Shown here one piece after another: positions 8,915-15,817 of a stretch of DNA of 50,124 nucleotides. Both the position numbers and the translations under genes were made by a program. Source of the DNA: Clostridiales bacterium (GTDB taxonomy: Bacteria; Bacillota; Clostridia; Christensenellales; Borkfalkiaceae); NCBI GenBank assembly GCA_015055735.1, contig SVHP01000003.1:1-50124 (forward strand), given 5' to 3'. The number at the start of each line of letters is the position of its first letter. Position 1 is the stretch's first letter. The notes beneath the pieces were generated by a model, which saw nothing but the letters and a program-made list of their open reading frames with translations, ran no database searches and was not told the origin of the DNA.

Positions 8915-10009
8915 ATGATAAACCTATTAAAAAGAATTTCATCGTATCTAGCAATCATAATCTTTTTATGCTATACGCCTTTTCTTTTATCGTGCGCAAA
9001 AATTTACGATAGCGTCGAATACTCTTACTTTAACACCATAATCCGAGTGCAAGTAGAAGACAAAAAACTAACTTATGAAGTTAAAAGCCAATTATCCACC
9101 CTTTTTAGCCAACTTGAAAAGGATTTTGATAGAGAATATGAAAATTCTTTTATCTATAAATACAACGGTGCGAACGCTGGCGATATAATCGCCCTAAACG
9201 ACCACCAAGCGAGCGTATTGAACTATTCAAAGCAAGTAAACGAGTATTCTTCAGGGCTATTCAATCCTTCCATATATCCACTTCTCAAAGTTTGGCAATT
9301 TGCGCCAAACTACCCTGTAAAAGATTTTGTTAAACCTACTAACGAGCAAGTTTTAGACGCCTTAAAAAATGTTCCAAACTTTTCGGATATTCAATTTGAC
9401 AGTCAAAATAAAACCATCATAAAATACGGGCAATCACAACTAGACCTAGGTGGAATAGTTAAAGGCTACGCAGTAGATTTAGCAGGTAAAATTCTTAAAG
9501 ACAACGGCTATGAAAAGGGATACCTTTCAATAGGCGCTAGCAGTTTATATATTTTATGGTCAAACACTCTTTCTATTCGCAACCCTATTGAAACAAATCA
9601 AAATTTATTAGACGTAAATCTTTATTCACTAAACGATATTTCACTATCCACTAGTGGCGATTACGAAAAGTATTATATCGACAAAGATAGTGGCAAAAAA
9701 TATTCGCACGTTATAGATGCTAACACAGGTTATCCAACCACTACAGGCGTTAGGAGCGTGACCGTTATCGGTGGCGACGGTGCGTTTTCGGACGCCATAA
9801 CCACGGCTTGTTTATTGTTAGAACACAACTCTCTAACCCCCGACAACTCGCCATTAACCGAGTTCCTTAAAAAAATATTAGCCGATAAAAAGGCTAAAAT
9901 GGTTTTTGCAGTTTATTCTAAGGACGGAATAAACCAAATTATCACTAACGCAAAAAAGGGCGATGATTTCACCCTTTTAGATAATCAATTTCAAGTTATA
10001 AATATCTAA
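8915..10009 (+). CDS. apbE: ApbE-family FMN transferase lipoprotein
   Basis: A 364-residue secreted lipoprotein (lipobox LLSC, Cys27). ApbE enzymes attach FMN from FAD to Ser/Thr of extracytoplasmic redox proteins. The seen signatures are DLGGIVKGYAVD (flavin site) and SHVIDANTGYPT, matching the conserved H-x-I-x-x-x-T-G-x-P metal/substrate motif, with SDAITTACLLL near the C-terminus. AAAGGA precedes the ATG. It is a single plus-strand gene between two minus-strand units. No Rnf or NQR subunit that would be its target lies in the window. The older name, thiamine biosynthesis lipoprotein, is misleading. Confidence 0.9.
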   Translation: MINLLKRISSYLAIIIFLCYTPFLLSCAKIYDSVEYSYFNTIIRVQVEDKKLTYEVKSQLSTLFSQLEKDFDREYENSFIYKYNGANAGDIIALNDHQASVLNYSKQVNEYSSGLFNPSIYPLLKVWQFAPNYPVKDFVKPTNEQVLDALKNVPNFSDIQFDSQNKTIIKYGQSQLDLGGIVKGYAVDLAGKILKDNGYEKGYLSIGASSLYILWSNTLSIRNPIETNQNLLDVNLYSLNDISLSTSGDYEKYYIDKDSGKKYSHVIDANTGYPTTTGVRSVTVIGGDGAFSDAITTACLLLEHNSLTPDNSPLTEFLKKILADKKAKMVFAVYSKDGINQIITNAKKGDDFTLLDNQFQVINI

Positions 10010-10029
10010 TCACTAATATATTTTATAAA

Positions 10030-10668
10030 TCATTTTATCATTTGCTCGAAAAGAATATTTTCGAGCATTTTTTGATCTTGATTTTGCTTTCTTATATCAA
10101 AAGTTATTTTCTTATCTTTCAAAATGATAATCCTATCGGCAAGATAAACGGCCTCTTTAATATCGTGAGTGACCAAAATAACCGTCTTATCCTTACAAAT
10201 ATCTTTGATTTTATCCATTAGATTATACTTTAGCTTTAAGTCTAAATTTATAAACGGCTCGTCAAAAAGATATGTTTGAGCGTCAAAAAGTAGCGCCCTT
10301 AATATTGCCACTCGCCTTTTCATACCTGCCGATAGCGTGTTTATATATGCATTTTCGTATTCACCAAGCCCTATTTCTTTTAAGGCTAGGCTAATATCGG
10401 CTTGCTTACAAACCAACTGCAAATTTTCTCTAACCGTCAAATTCTTAATTAACCTATCGTTTTGAAAAACAAAAGACACGGGATAAGTCATACCTGTAAT
10501 TTGACCTTTATACTCGACTAAATTTGCCAAAATTTTAAGTAGCGTGGTTTTGCCTTCTCCACTCTCGCCTAAAATAACGGTCGTTTCGCCCTTTAATATG
10601 TCTAGGTTAAAATTTTCATACCCGACCTTATCGTCGTAAGAAAAGTTTAAGTTTTTAATACTAATCAT
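10030..10668 (-). CDS. ABC importer ATP-binding subunit (NitT/TauT-type)
   Basis: A 212-residue ABC ATPase with Walker A GESGEGKTTLLK, Q-loop FVFQNDRLI, signature LSAGMKRR, Walker B TYLFDEPFINLD and H-loop LVTHDIKEAVYLAD. It belongs to the small SsuB/TauB/ThiZ-like group. The chosen ATG (10668) overlaps the permease stop as ATGA; another ATG two codons earlier (10674) is possible. It is the last gene of the three-gene importer operon. Confidence 0.9.
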   Translation of the reverse strand: MISIKNLNFSYDDKVGYENFNLDILKGETTVILGESGEGKTTLLKILANLVEYKGQITGMTYPVSFVFQNDRLIKNLTVRENLQLVCKQADISLALKEIGLGEYENAYINTLSAGMKRRVAILRALLFDAQTYLFDEPFINLDLKLKYNLMDKIKDICKDKTVILVTHDIKEAVYLADRIIILKDKKITFDIRKQNQDQKMLENILFEQMIK

Positions 10669-11420
10669 TGCCATTTACCCACCTTTTTGCAAATTAGCGA
10701 GAAAACGCCTTCAATAATTAAGCCCAGAATCACGGTCACTAACACTAACGCCATCATTGTTGCCGTTTGGTCGTAAAGTTTAGATAGTTGCAACAAATTG
10801 CCAAGCGAGTTAGCAGTGTATGCAAGCACTTCTGCAGCGACCATAAGTTTAAGATTTAACGATAACCCTGCCCCAATGGCAGATAAAATAGGTGGATATA
10901 TTTGTGGTAATTTAACCTTTAGCAAAATATCTTTACTCGAAACCCCAAACACCTTACACATTTCAATTTGGTCGTAATCTACGCTATCGAGTGCGCTTTT
11001 AACACTCAAATATAAGGTTGGGAACACCACTAAAAAGGTAACGAGTATTGGCGCTACAAACTCGTCAGTCCACACTCGTAAGAGTAAAACTACGGCAATA
11101 GTCGGCAACACCCTTATTATAGAAATTATAGGCGCAACGATTTTTGTAGCAACCTTTCGCCTATTGGTGATTAACGCTAGAATTAAAGCAAGCGAAAAGG
11201 AAAAGATAAAGGCTATTAAACTTCTCGATAGCGTTCCAAAAACGACACGGTAAAACTCAGCCTTACCTAGTAGGCTGAAAAATACCGAAACCGTTTGCGA
11301 AAAGGTAGGTAAAAGGTATGAATTATCGACCACTACGGCGACCGAACTCCATAATACGATTATGCAAACGATAGAAATTAATGGAAGAATAGCGTTTAAT
11401 AGTTTATCTTTATTTTTCAT
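10665..11420 (-). CDS. ABC importer permease (NitT/TauT-type)
   Basis: 251 residues with about six hydrophobic helices. It has the binding-protein-dependent permease EAA loop (VFGVSSKDILLKVKLPQIYP), which docks on the ATPase. It starts as TAATG, overlapping the stop of the binding-protein gene, and ends overlapping the ATPase gene. The family transports nitrate, sulfonates, taurine or thiamine precursors; nothing in the sequence fixes the substrate. Confidence 0.9.
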   Translation of the reverse strand: MKNKDKLLNAILPLISIVCIIVLWSSVAVVVDNSYLLPTFSQTVSVFFSLLGKAEFYRVVFGTLSRSLIAFIFSFSLALILALITNRRKVATKIVAPIISIIRVLPTIAVVLLLRVWTDEFVAPILVTFLVVFPTLYLSVKSALDSVDYDQIEMCKVFGVSSKDILLKVKLPQIYPPILSAIGAGLSLNLKLMVAAEVLAYTANSLGNLLQLSKLYDQTATMMALVLVTVILGLIIEGVFSLICKKVGKWQ

Positions 11421-12469
11421 TAGCTTACGATAGAATATTCAAAAGTATTTTTGCTTAAAACTGCTTTAAGTGTAAGATCGGGCACAAGACCTTTCCCGAT
11501 AACGCCTATTTTCTTGCCGTTTAAATCGTTTAGAGAAATTTGGGTATTTCCGTCCTTAGCCTTTGCCATAATATAAAGGTTGCCGTGCGTTAAAACGGAT
11601 ACCATTGTGTACTTTTGAGTTTTGTATAGTTTACTTGCAGCGTTAACAGGTAGTACGATAAAGTCAGCCTTTCCTAAAGCACCGTTCATGTACTTTGCGA
11701 TATCGTCGGCAACCACCACGCTATAATCAAAGCTTGCCCCCTCTACAAAATTTTCTCCGTCCGAAATAAACTTTGCAATAGATAAGGCAGGTGCGCCGTC
11801 TGGTGCGTAAAAGGTAAAGTTCTTACCGTTTACGTCGTTACCTACAAAGTTGTTTTCTAAATAAAAGAAATCGTCGTCAACGTTTACTGCAGGCGCTACG
11901 ATATCGCTATCGTTAACCGCTAAAATGTTTTGGATATAAGATTTAACTTGGTCTTTTGCGCTTTGAGCGTCTTGCCAACTAATCTTGCAATTATCTATAA
12001 CCGTTTGGTCGATAACGTTAGGATTTAGCGTTGAAGATGCAAAGTTGGTTTTAATAGCGCTAACGGCAAGGCTTGCGTTTTCACTCACCCACGTTGCGTT
12101 ATCGTTAAACTTTTCATGCATTTTTCTAACTATTTGTGGATAGTCTTGCAAAACGTCGTTCTTAACCATTAAAACGGCTTGTGGATAAGATTTAGTTTCA
12201 CTATCGTAAAGTTCTTTCAACGAAAGGCGTGTCCAAGTAAAGTTTTTGCCCTTAACCTTTTCTAAAGTGCTTGCAGCAGGCTCTGGCAATAAACCGAAAT
12301 CGAGAGTATCGTCTATTAGCAGTTGCATTATGGTTTGAGCATCGGTGTATTTTATACTTGCGCTTTTCTTGTCAATATCAGGTTTTGGCTCGTGGCTTAT
12401 GCAACCACTTGCAAACACGCTTGCTAATATGAATATTAGACTTAAAGTTAAATAAAAAATTCTTTTCAT
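11420..12469 (-). CDS. ABC importer substrate-binding lipoprotein, circularly permuted
   Basis: A 349-residue lipoprotein (lipobox ASGC) of the SsuA/NMT1-like binding-protein family, but with the two halves in reversed order. Residues about 38-210 (YTDAQTIMQLLIDD, then DFGLLPEPAAS, and ending DDDFFYLEN) correspond to what is normally the C-terminal half. After a short linker, about 218-349 (NFTFYAPDGAPALSIAKFI, then DFIVLPVNAASKLY, then LNDLNGKKIGVIGKG) correspond to the normal N-terminal half. The protein ends at SIVS, where a typical member would continue into the strand that here begins the mature protein. A proper signal peptide, a clean TAATG junction with the permease and no internal stop argue against an assembly or frameshift artefact. 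Ligand unknown. Confidence 0.85.
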   Translation of the reverse strand: MKRIFYLTLSLIFILASVFASGCISHEPKPDIDKKSASIKYTDAQTIMQLLIDDTLDFGLLPEPAASTLEKVKGKNFTWTRLSLKELYDSETKSYPQAVLMVKNDVLQDYPQIVRKMHEKFNDNATWVSENASLAVSAIKTNFASSTLNPNVIDQTVIDNCKISWQDAQSAKDQVKSYIQNILAVNDSDIVAPAVNVDDDFFYLENNFVGNDVNGKNFTFYAPDGAPALSIAKFISDGENFVEGASFDYSVVVADDIAKYMNGALGKADFIVLPVNAASKLYKTQKYTMVSVLTHGNLYIMAKAKDGNTQISLNDLNGKKIGVIGKGLVPDLTLKAVLSKNTFEYSIVS

Positions 12470-12490
12470 AAGTTCACTCCTTAAAACCTA

Positions 12491-12617
12491 AATAAAAATA
12501 ACGCCCTTTGAAACTATCAAAGGGCGGGAAAAGTTTAACAAGGTCAATTCGCCTTGTCTATTACTATTTTTTCTGCCCTTCGCTATTAGGTCGTACCTTT
12601 TAGTTTAGGTATTTTCT
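12491..12617 (-). promoter_or_regulatory. Terminator-controlled 5' leader (candidate riboswitch)
   Basis: Between the promoter and the ABC operon the minus-strand transcript folds into three parts. The first is a small hairpin, TACCT/AGGTA. The second is ACAAGG (on + at 12557-12552) paired with CCTTGT (12543-12538). The third is a perfect 10-bp terminator stem, CGCCCTTTGA (12526-12517) with TCAAAGGGCG (12511-12502), then TTATTTTTATT. The upstream segment CGAAGGGC (12582-12575) can pair instead with GCCCTTTG of the terminator, giving a classical antiterminator. I could not assign it to a known riboswitch class, and it lacks the TPP motifs. Confidence 0.6.
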
Positions 12618-12623
12618 AGTTAT

Positions 12624-12652
12624 AGTATAACCGTTTATTAAAGTTTTGTCAA
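12624..12652 (-). promoter_or_regulatory. Promoter of the ABC importer operon
   Basis: TTGACA (12647-12652), 17 bp, TATACT (12624-12629) on the minus strand. It leaves a leader of about 148 nt before the binding-protein start codon. Confidence 0.85.
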
Positions 12653-12670
12653 TTATATGATAACAAAAAC

Positions 12671-12925
12671 TTATTTGCGTTTGTTTTGATACTTTCTTTT
12701 AGTCGCTTCTCCACCCCTGATGTGCCGTTCGGCAAGGTTAAGGTTTAGCACTTTTTTAACTTTCATGTACAAATTTATATCTATAAAATACAGTCTATGC
12801 GAAACGTCCTTATGTACTGTAGACTTGCTAAAATGAAAAACTTTAGCAGTATCTCTTACCGTTGCCCCCGTTTCAACTATATATTCCCCTTCCTTTATCA
12901 CTCTATCAACGATGTCGTCACACAC
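12671..12925 (-). CDS. spoIIID: Sporulation transcriptional regulator SpoIIID
   Basis: An 84-residue DNA-binding protein that switches gene expression in the mother cell during sporulation. The family hallmarks are GEYIVETGATVRDTAKVF, the helix-turn-helix FSKSTVHKDVSHRL, and the C-terminal RHIRGGEATKRKY. The start codon is GTG with AGGGGG ten bases upstream. It sits alone between two other units. A sigma-E-like promoter lies 34-63 bases upstream, consistent with sigma-E control of spoIIID in Bacillus. Confidence 0.95.
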   Translation of the reverse strand: MCDDIVDRVIKEGEYIVETGATVRDTAKVFHFSKSTVHKDVSHRLYFIDINLYMKVKKVLNLNLAERHIRGGEATKRKYQNKRK

Positions 12926-12958
12926 GATAACTATTCCCCCTAAAATAACGAATAGTTA

Positions 12959-12988
12959 TTTTTATGCCCCTTTTCGACAAATTATGCC
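12959..12988 (-). promoter_or_regulatory. Candidate sigma-E promoter of spoIIID
   Basis: On the minus strand, GGCATAAT (12988-12981), 14 bp, CATAAAAA (12966-12959), compared with the Bacillus sigma-E consensus GTCATATT-N14-CATACAAT. The spacer contains TTTGTCGAAA, which matches a Spo0A box, but this may be coincidental. Confidence 0.45.
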
Positions 12989-13036
12989 TTTTTTCTACTT
13001 TTCGATTAAATTTCAGTACCTTTCTTTTAAATATCC

Positions 13037-13065
13037 TTGCATTTATAGGCTAAAAGTGATAAAAT
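13037..13065 (+). promoter_or_regulatory. Promoter of first BspA-like gene
   Basis: TTGCAT (13037-13042), 17 bp, TAAAAT (13060-13065). The flanks ATATCC-TTGCATTTA and TAAAAGTG recur in front of the second BspA-like gene (15582-15610). In the leader, AGTGTCG (13090-13096) pairs imperfectly with CGACTCT (13109-13115) ahead of TTTTT, giving a weak attenuator-like hairpin. Confidence 0.55.
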
Positions 13066-13148
13066 AGATCCACAATAATATATTTTATTAGTGTCGCTTT
13101 AATTAAAACGACTCTTTTTGATTATAAAATTCTTCAAGGAGAAAATTT

Positions 13149-15473
13149 ATGAAAAGAAAACTTGTAACGCTGTTTGCTTTATGCCTCGTTTTGTGCACAT
13201 TAACGTTTGGTTTAGTGGCTTGTGAGGAACATACACACGTTTACGACAAACAAGTTGTAAACGACACGTATTTAAGAAGCCAAGCTACGTGGACGGAAAA
13301 AGCAACCTACTATGTCTCATGTGAATGTGGAGAGAAAGGTACTGAATATTTTGAACATGGTGAATTATTAAAGAAAACTGCAACTGAAGGCTTAATGTTT
13401 GTATTAAACCTTTCGCAAACAAGCTATACTATAACTGATTATAACGGCAGTGCAACTAGCGTTTATATACCTGAAACTTATAACAATAAACCAGTCACTT
13501 CTATTGCCGATTGGGCTTTCTCTGGTTGCAATTTAATTAAAACCGTAGAAATTTCAGATAGCGTAACATCTATCGGCGATTGGGCTTTCTCTGGTTGCTC
13601 TTCATTAGAAACGATAAAACTTTCAAATAAGACGATTTCTGTTGGTGATTGGGCGTTCTTTGCTTGTGATTCATTGAAATCAATAGATATTCCAGATAAG
13701 GTTACTTCTATTAGCGATTTTACTTTTTATAACTGCTGTTCATTAAAAAGCGTAACGATTGGAGACAGCGTAACTACGATTGGTAAAGAAGCTTTCTCTG
13801 GTTGCTCTTCATTAAAAACAATAACTATTCCAAACACTGTAAAAACTATTGGCGATTGGGCATTCTATTATTGTACTGATTTGACAAGTGCAAAAATTGG
13901 AAACGTTTCTTCTATTGGCGAGTTTGCGTTCTATAAATGTAGTTCATTGTCAAACGTAACAATAGAAAAAGGCGTATCGTCTATTGGGTTTGGTACGTTT
14001 GAAGATTGTGATTCGTTAAAAAGTATAACCATTCCATTTGTAGGCGAAACTAAAAAAGAAACGGAAAACACACATTTTGGATATATATTCGGTGCAAATA
14101 GTTATTATTATAATAATGATTACGTGCCAACCTCATTAAAAACAGTAACAATAAGTGGTGGAAACTCAATTGATTCTTACGCATTCGATAATTGTGATTC
14201 ATTAACAAGCATAACTGTTCCAAGTAGCGTAACGACTATTGGTGATTTTGCTTTCTCTAATTGTAGTTCGTTAACGAGTATAAAAATCCCAAATAACGTA
14301 ACTGCCATTGGCGAAGGCGCTTTGCTCGGTTGTAATTCATTGACAAGTATAACAATTCCATTTGTAGGGACAGCTAAAACTGAAAGCACACATATTGGAT
14401 ATTTATTTGGCGCAGATAGTTATTCTTCTAATAATGATTACGTACCAGCTTCATTGAAAACGGTAGTAGTAACGGGTGGAACTTCAATTGCTTCACATGC
14501 GTTTGATAATTGTAACTCATTGACAAATATAACAATCCCAAATAGCGTAACGACTATTGGTGATAATGCTTTGTCAGGTTGTAATAAATTAACAAATATA
14601 ACGATTCCTTTTGTAGGTGCGGCTAAAACTGGTAGTCAAAATACATACCTTGGATATTTATTCGGTGCAGATAGTTATTCTTCTAACAACGATTACGTAC
14701 CGGCTTCTTTGAAAACAGTAGTAATTGCAGGTGGCCCTTCAATAGGCGCTCATGCATTCGATAATTGTGATTCATTGACGAGTATTACAATTTCAAACAA
14801 CGTATCGTCTATCGGTAATTTTGCTTTCGCTAACTGTGATTCATTGGCAAGTATAACAATTCCAAACAACGTAACTTCCATTGGTTCTAGCGCCTTCAAA
14901 GATTGTAGTTTATTAACTAATATAACCATTCCAAATAGTGTAACTTCTATTGGTTCTAGCGCATTTGAAGGTTGTAATACACTAGCTAATGTAACCATTG
15001 GAAAAGGTGTAGCGTCTATTGGTGAAAAAGCGTTCTATAATTGCTGTTTGTTAAAAAGCATAACAGTAGATCAAAATAATAAAAATTATAAATCAATAGA
15101 TGGAAACTTATACAGCAAAGATGAAAAGACTTTAGTACAATATGCAACGGCTAAAACTGCAAATTCATTTGTAATCTCAGACAACGTAACTACTATTGGC
15201 AGCTATTCGTTCTTTGGTTGTAACAGATTAACGAGCATAATAATAGGAAGTGGCGTAACTACTATTGATGAACATGCATTTGATGGTTGCAGTTCATTAA
15301 AAACCGTATATTACGTTGGACTATTAAAAAATTGGGTAAACATAGTAATTAACTCTGATAATCTCGAATTACTAAGTGCTAGAAGGTATTATTATATTGA
15401 AGAAGAATATTATTTACCAAATAACAACTACGAGTATTGGCACTACGTAAACGGTAAACCAAAAATTTGGTAA
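13149..15473 (+). CDS. BspA-like leucine-rich-repeat lipoprotein
   Basis: 774 residues. The signal peptide ends in a lipobox with Cys25 (GLVAC). Residues 27-75 are a short His/Cys module (HTHVYDKQVVNDTYLRSQAT), also found twice in the neighbouring paralogue; here its first Cys is replaced by Trp. About 25 LRR_5 units follow, each near 23 residues (pattern AF-x-C-SLTSITIPNSVTSIG). They are interrupted three times by a related insert with YLFGADSYSSNNDYVPASL near residues 300-345, 405-445 and 490-530. Such proteins are displayed on the surface and implicated in adhesion. AAGGAG precedes the ATG. It is tandem with a paralogue under a matching promoter. Confidence 0.9.
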   Translation: MKRKLVTLFALCLVLCTLTFGLVACEEHTHVYDKQVVNDTYLRSQATWTEKATYYVSCECGEKGTEYFEHGELLKKTATEGLMFVLNLSQTSYTITDYNGSATSVYIPETYNNKPVTSIADWAFSGCNLIKTVEISDSVTSIGDWAFSGCSSLETIKLSNKTISVGDWAFFACDSLKSIDIPDKVTSISDFTFYNCCSLKSVTIGDSVTTIGKEAFSGCSSLKTITIPNTVKTIGDWAFYYCTDLTSAKIGNVSSIGEFAFYKCSSLSNVTIEKGVSSIGFGTFEDCDSLKSITIPFVGETKKETENTHFGYIFGANSYYYNNDYVPTSLKTVTISGGNSIDSYAFDNCDSLTSITVPSSVTTIGDFAFSNCSSLTSIKIPNNVTAIGEGALLGCNSLTSITIPFVGTAKTESTHIGYLFGADSYSSNNDYVPASLKTVVVTGGTSIASHAFDNCNSLTNITIPNSVTTIGDNALSGCNKLTNITIPFVGAAKTGSQNTYLGYLFGADSYSSNNDYVPASLKTVVIAGGPSIGAHAFDNCDSLTSITISNNVSSIGNFAFANCDSLASITIPNNVTSIGSSAFKDCSLLTNITIPNSVTSIGSSAFEGCNTLANVTIGKGVASIGEKAFYNCCLLKSITVDQNNKNYKSIDGNLYSKDEKTLVQYATAKTANSFVISDNVTTIGSYSFFGCNRLTSIIIGSGVTTIDEHAFDGCSSLKTVYYVGLLKNWVNIVINSDNLELLSARRYYYIEEEYYLPNNNYEYWHYVNGKPKIW

Positions 15474-15501
15474 AAGAATAAATTTTAATGTTAAACGTAC
15501 A

Positions 15502-15540
15502 AAAGGCGTTGTGGATAATTCCACAACGCCTTTGTTATTC
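15502..15540 (+). terminator. Terminator after first BspA-like gene
   Basis: AAAGGCGTTGTGGA (15502-15515), TAAT, TCCACAACGCCTTT (15520-15533), then a T-rich run. A perfect 14-bp stem. Confidence 0.85.
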
Positions 15541-15581
15541 TTGTTATTTTATGCTAAATCCCAACCCTTTTTTAATATCCC

Positions 15582-15610
15582 TTGCATTTAAATTTTAAAA
15601 GTGCTATAAT
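15582..15610 (+). promoter_or_regulatory. Promoter of second BspA-like gene
   Basis: TTGCAT (15582-15587), 17 bp, TATAAT (15605-15610). It shares the TTGCATTTA and TAAAAGTG contexts with the promoter of the upstream paralogue. Confidence 0.6.
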
Positions 15611-15616
15611 ACATTT

Positions 15617-15790
15617 GCGACCAAACTTAATATTTCTTAAGATAATGTATACTTCTCGGGTAGGAGTGTATCTTTTTCGCATTACAAATCTTTATTTTAA
15701 GAAATATTGATGTAAGTTTGTGTCGCAGCAAGCGGAAATGGCATTTTTACTAGTGTCGTTTGCGTTTGCAAGCGACACTTTTTAATTTTA
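15617..15790 (+). promoter_or_regulatory. Structured 5' leader with terminator (attenuator candidate)
   Basis: A long closing helix joins GCGAC, AAACTTA and ATATTTCTTAA (15617-15640) to TTAAGAAATAT, TAAGTTT and GTCGC (15697-15726). A 12-bp terminator follows: AGTGTCGTTTGC (15752-15763) with GCAAGCGACACT (15768-15779), then TTTT. GCAAGCG at 15728-15734 can pair with CGTTTGC of the terminator's left arm, an antiterminator option. A 21-codon frame (15645-15710) runs through the loop but has no clear ribosome site. The rest of the interval has no gene. Confidence 0.55.
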
Positions 15791-15817
15791 AAAACTTTTT
15801 TAAGGAGACTATTTTAT

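Noticed and set aside
11420-12469. Swapped halves of the binding protein as an assembly or frameshift artefact
   Set aside because: The frame is open throughout, has its own signal peptide, promoter and leader, and joins the permease by a one-base TAATG overlap.
12491-12617. TPP riboswitch for a thiamine-precursor importer
   Set aside because: The conserved CUGAGA and ACCUGAUC blocks are absent.
15617-15790. T-box leader
   Set aside because: No AGGGTGGNACCGCG antiterminator sequence, and the gene has no amino-acid function.
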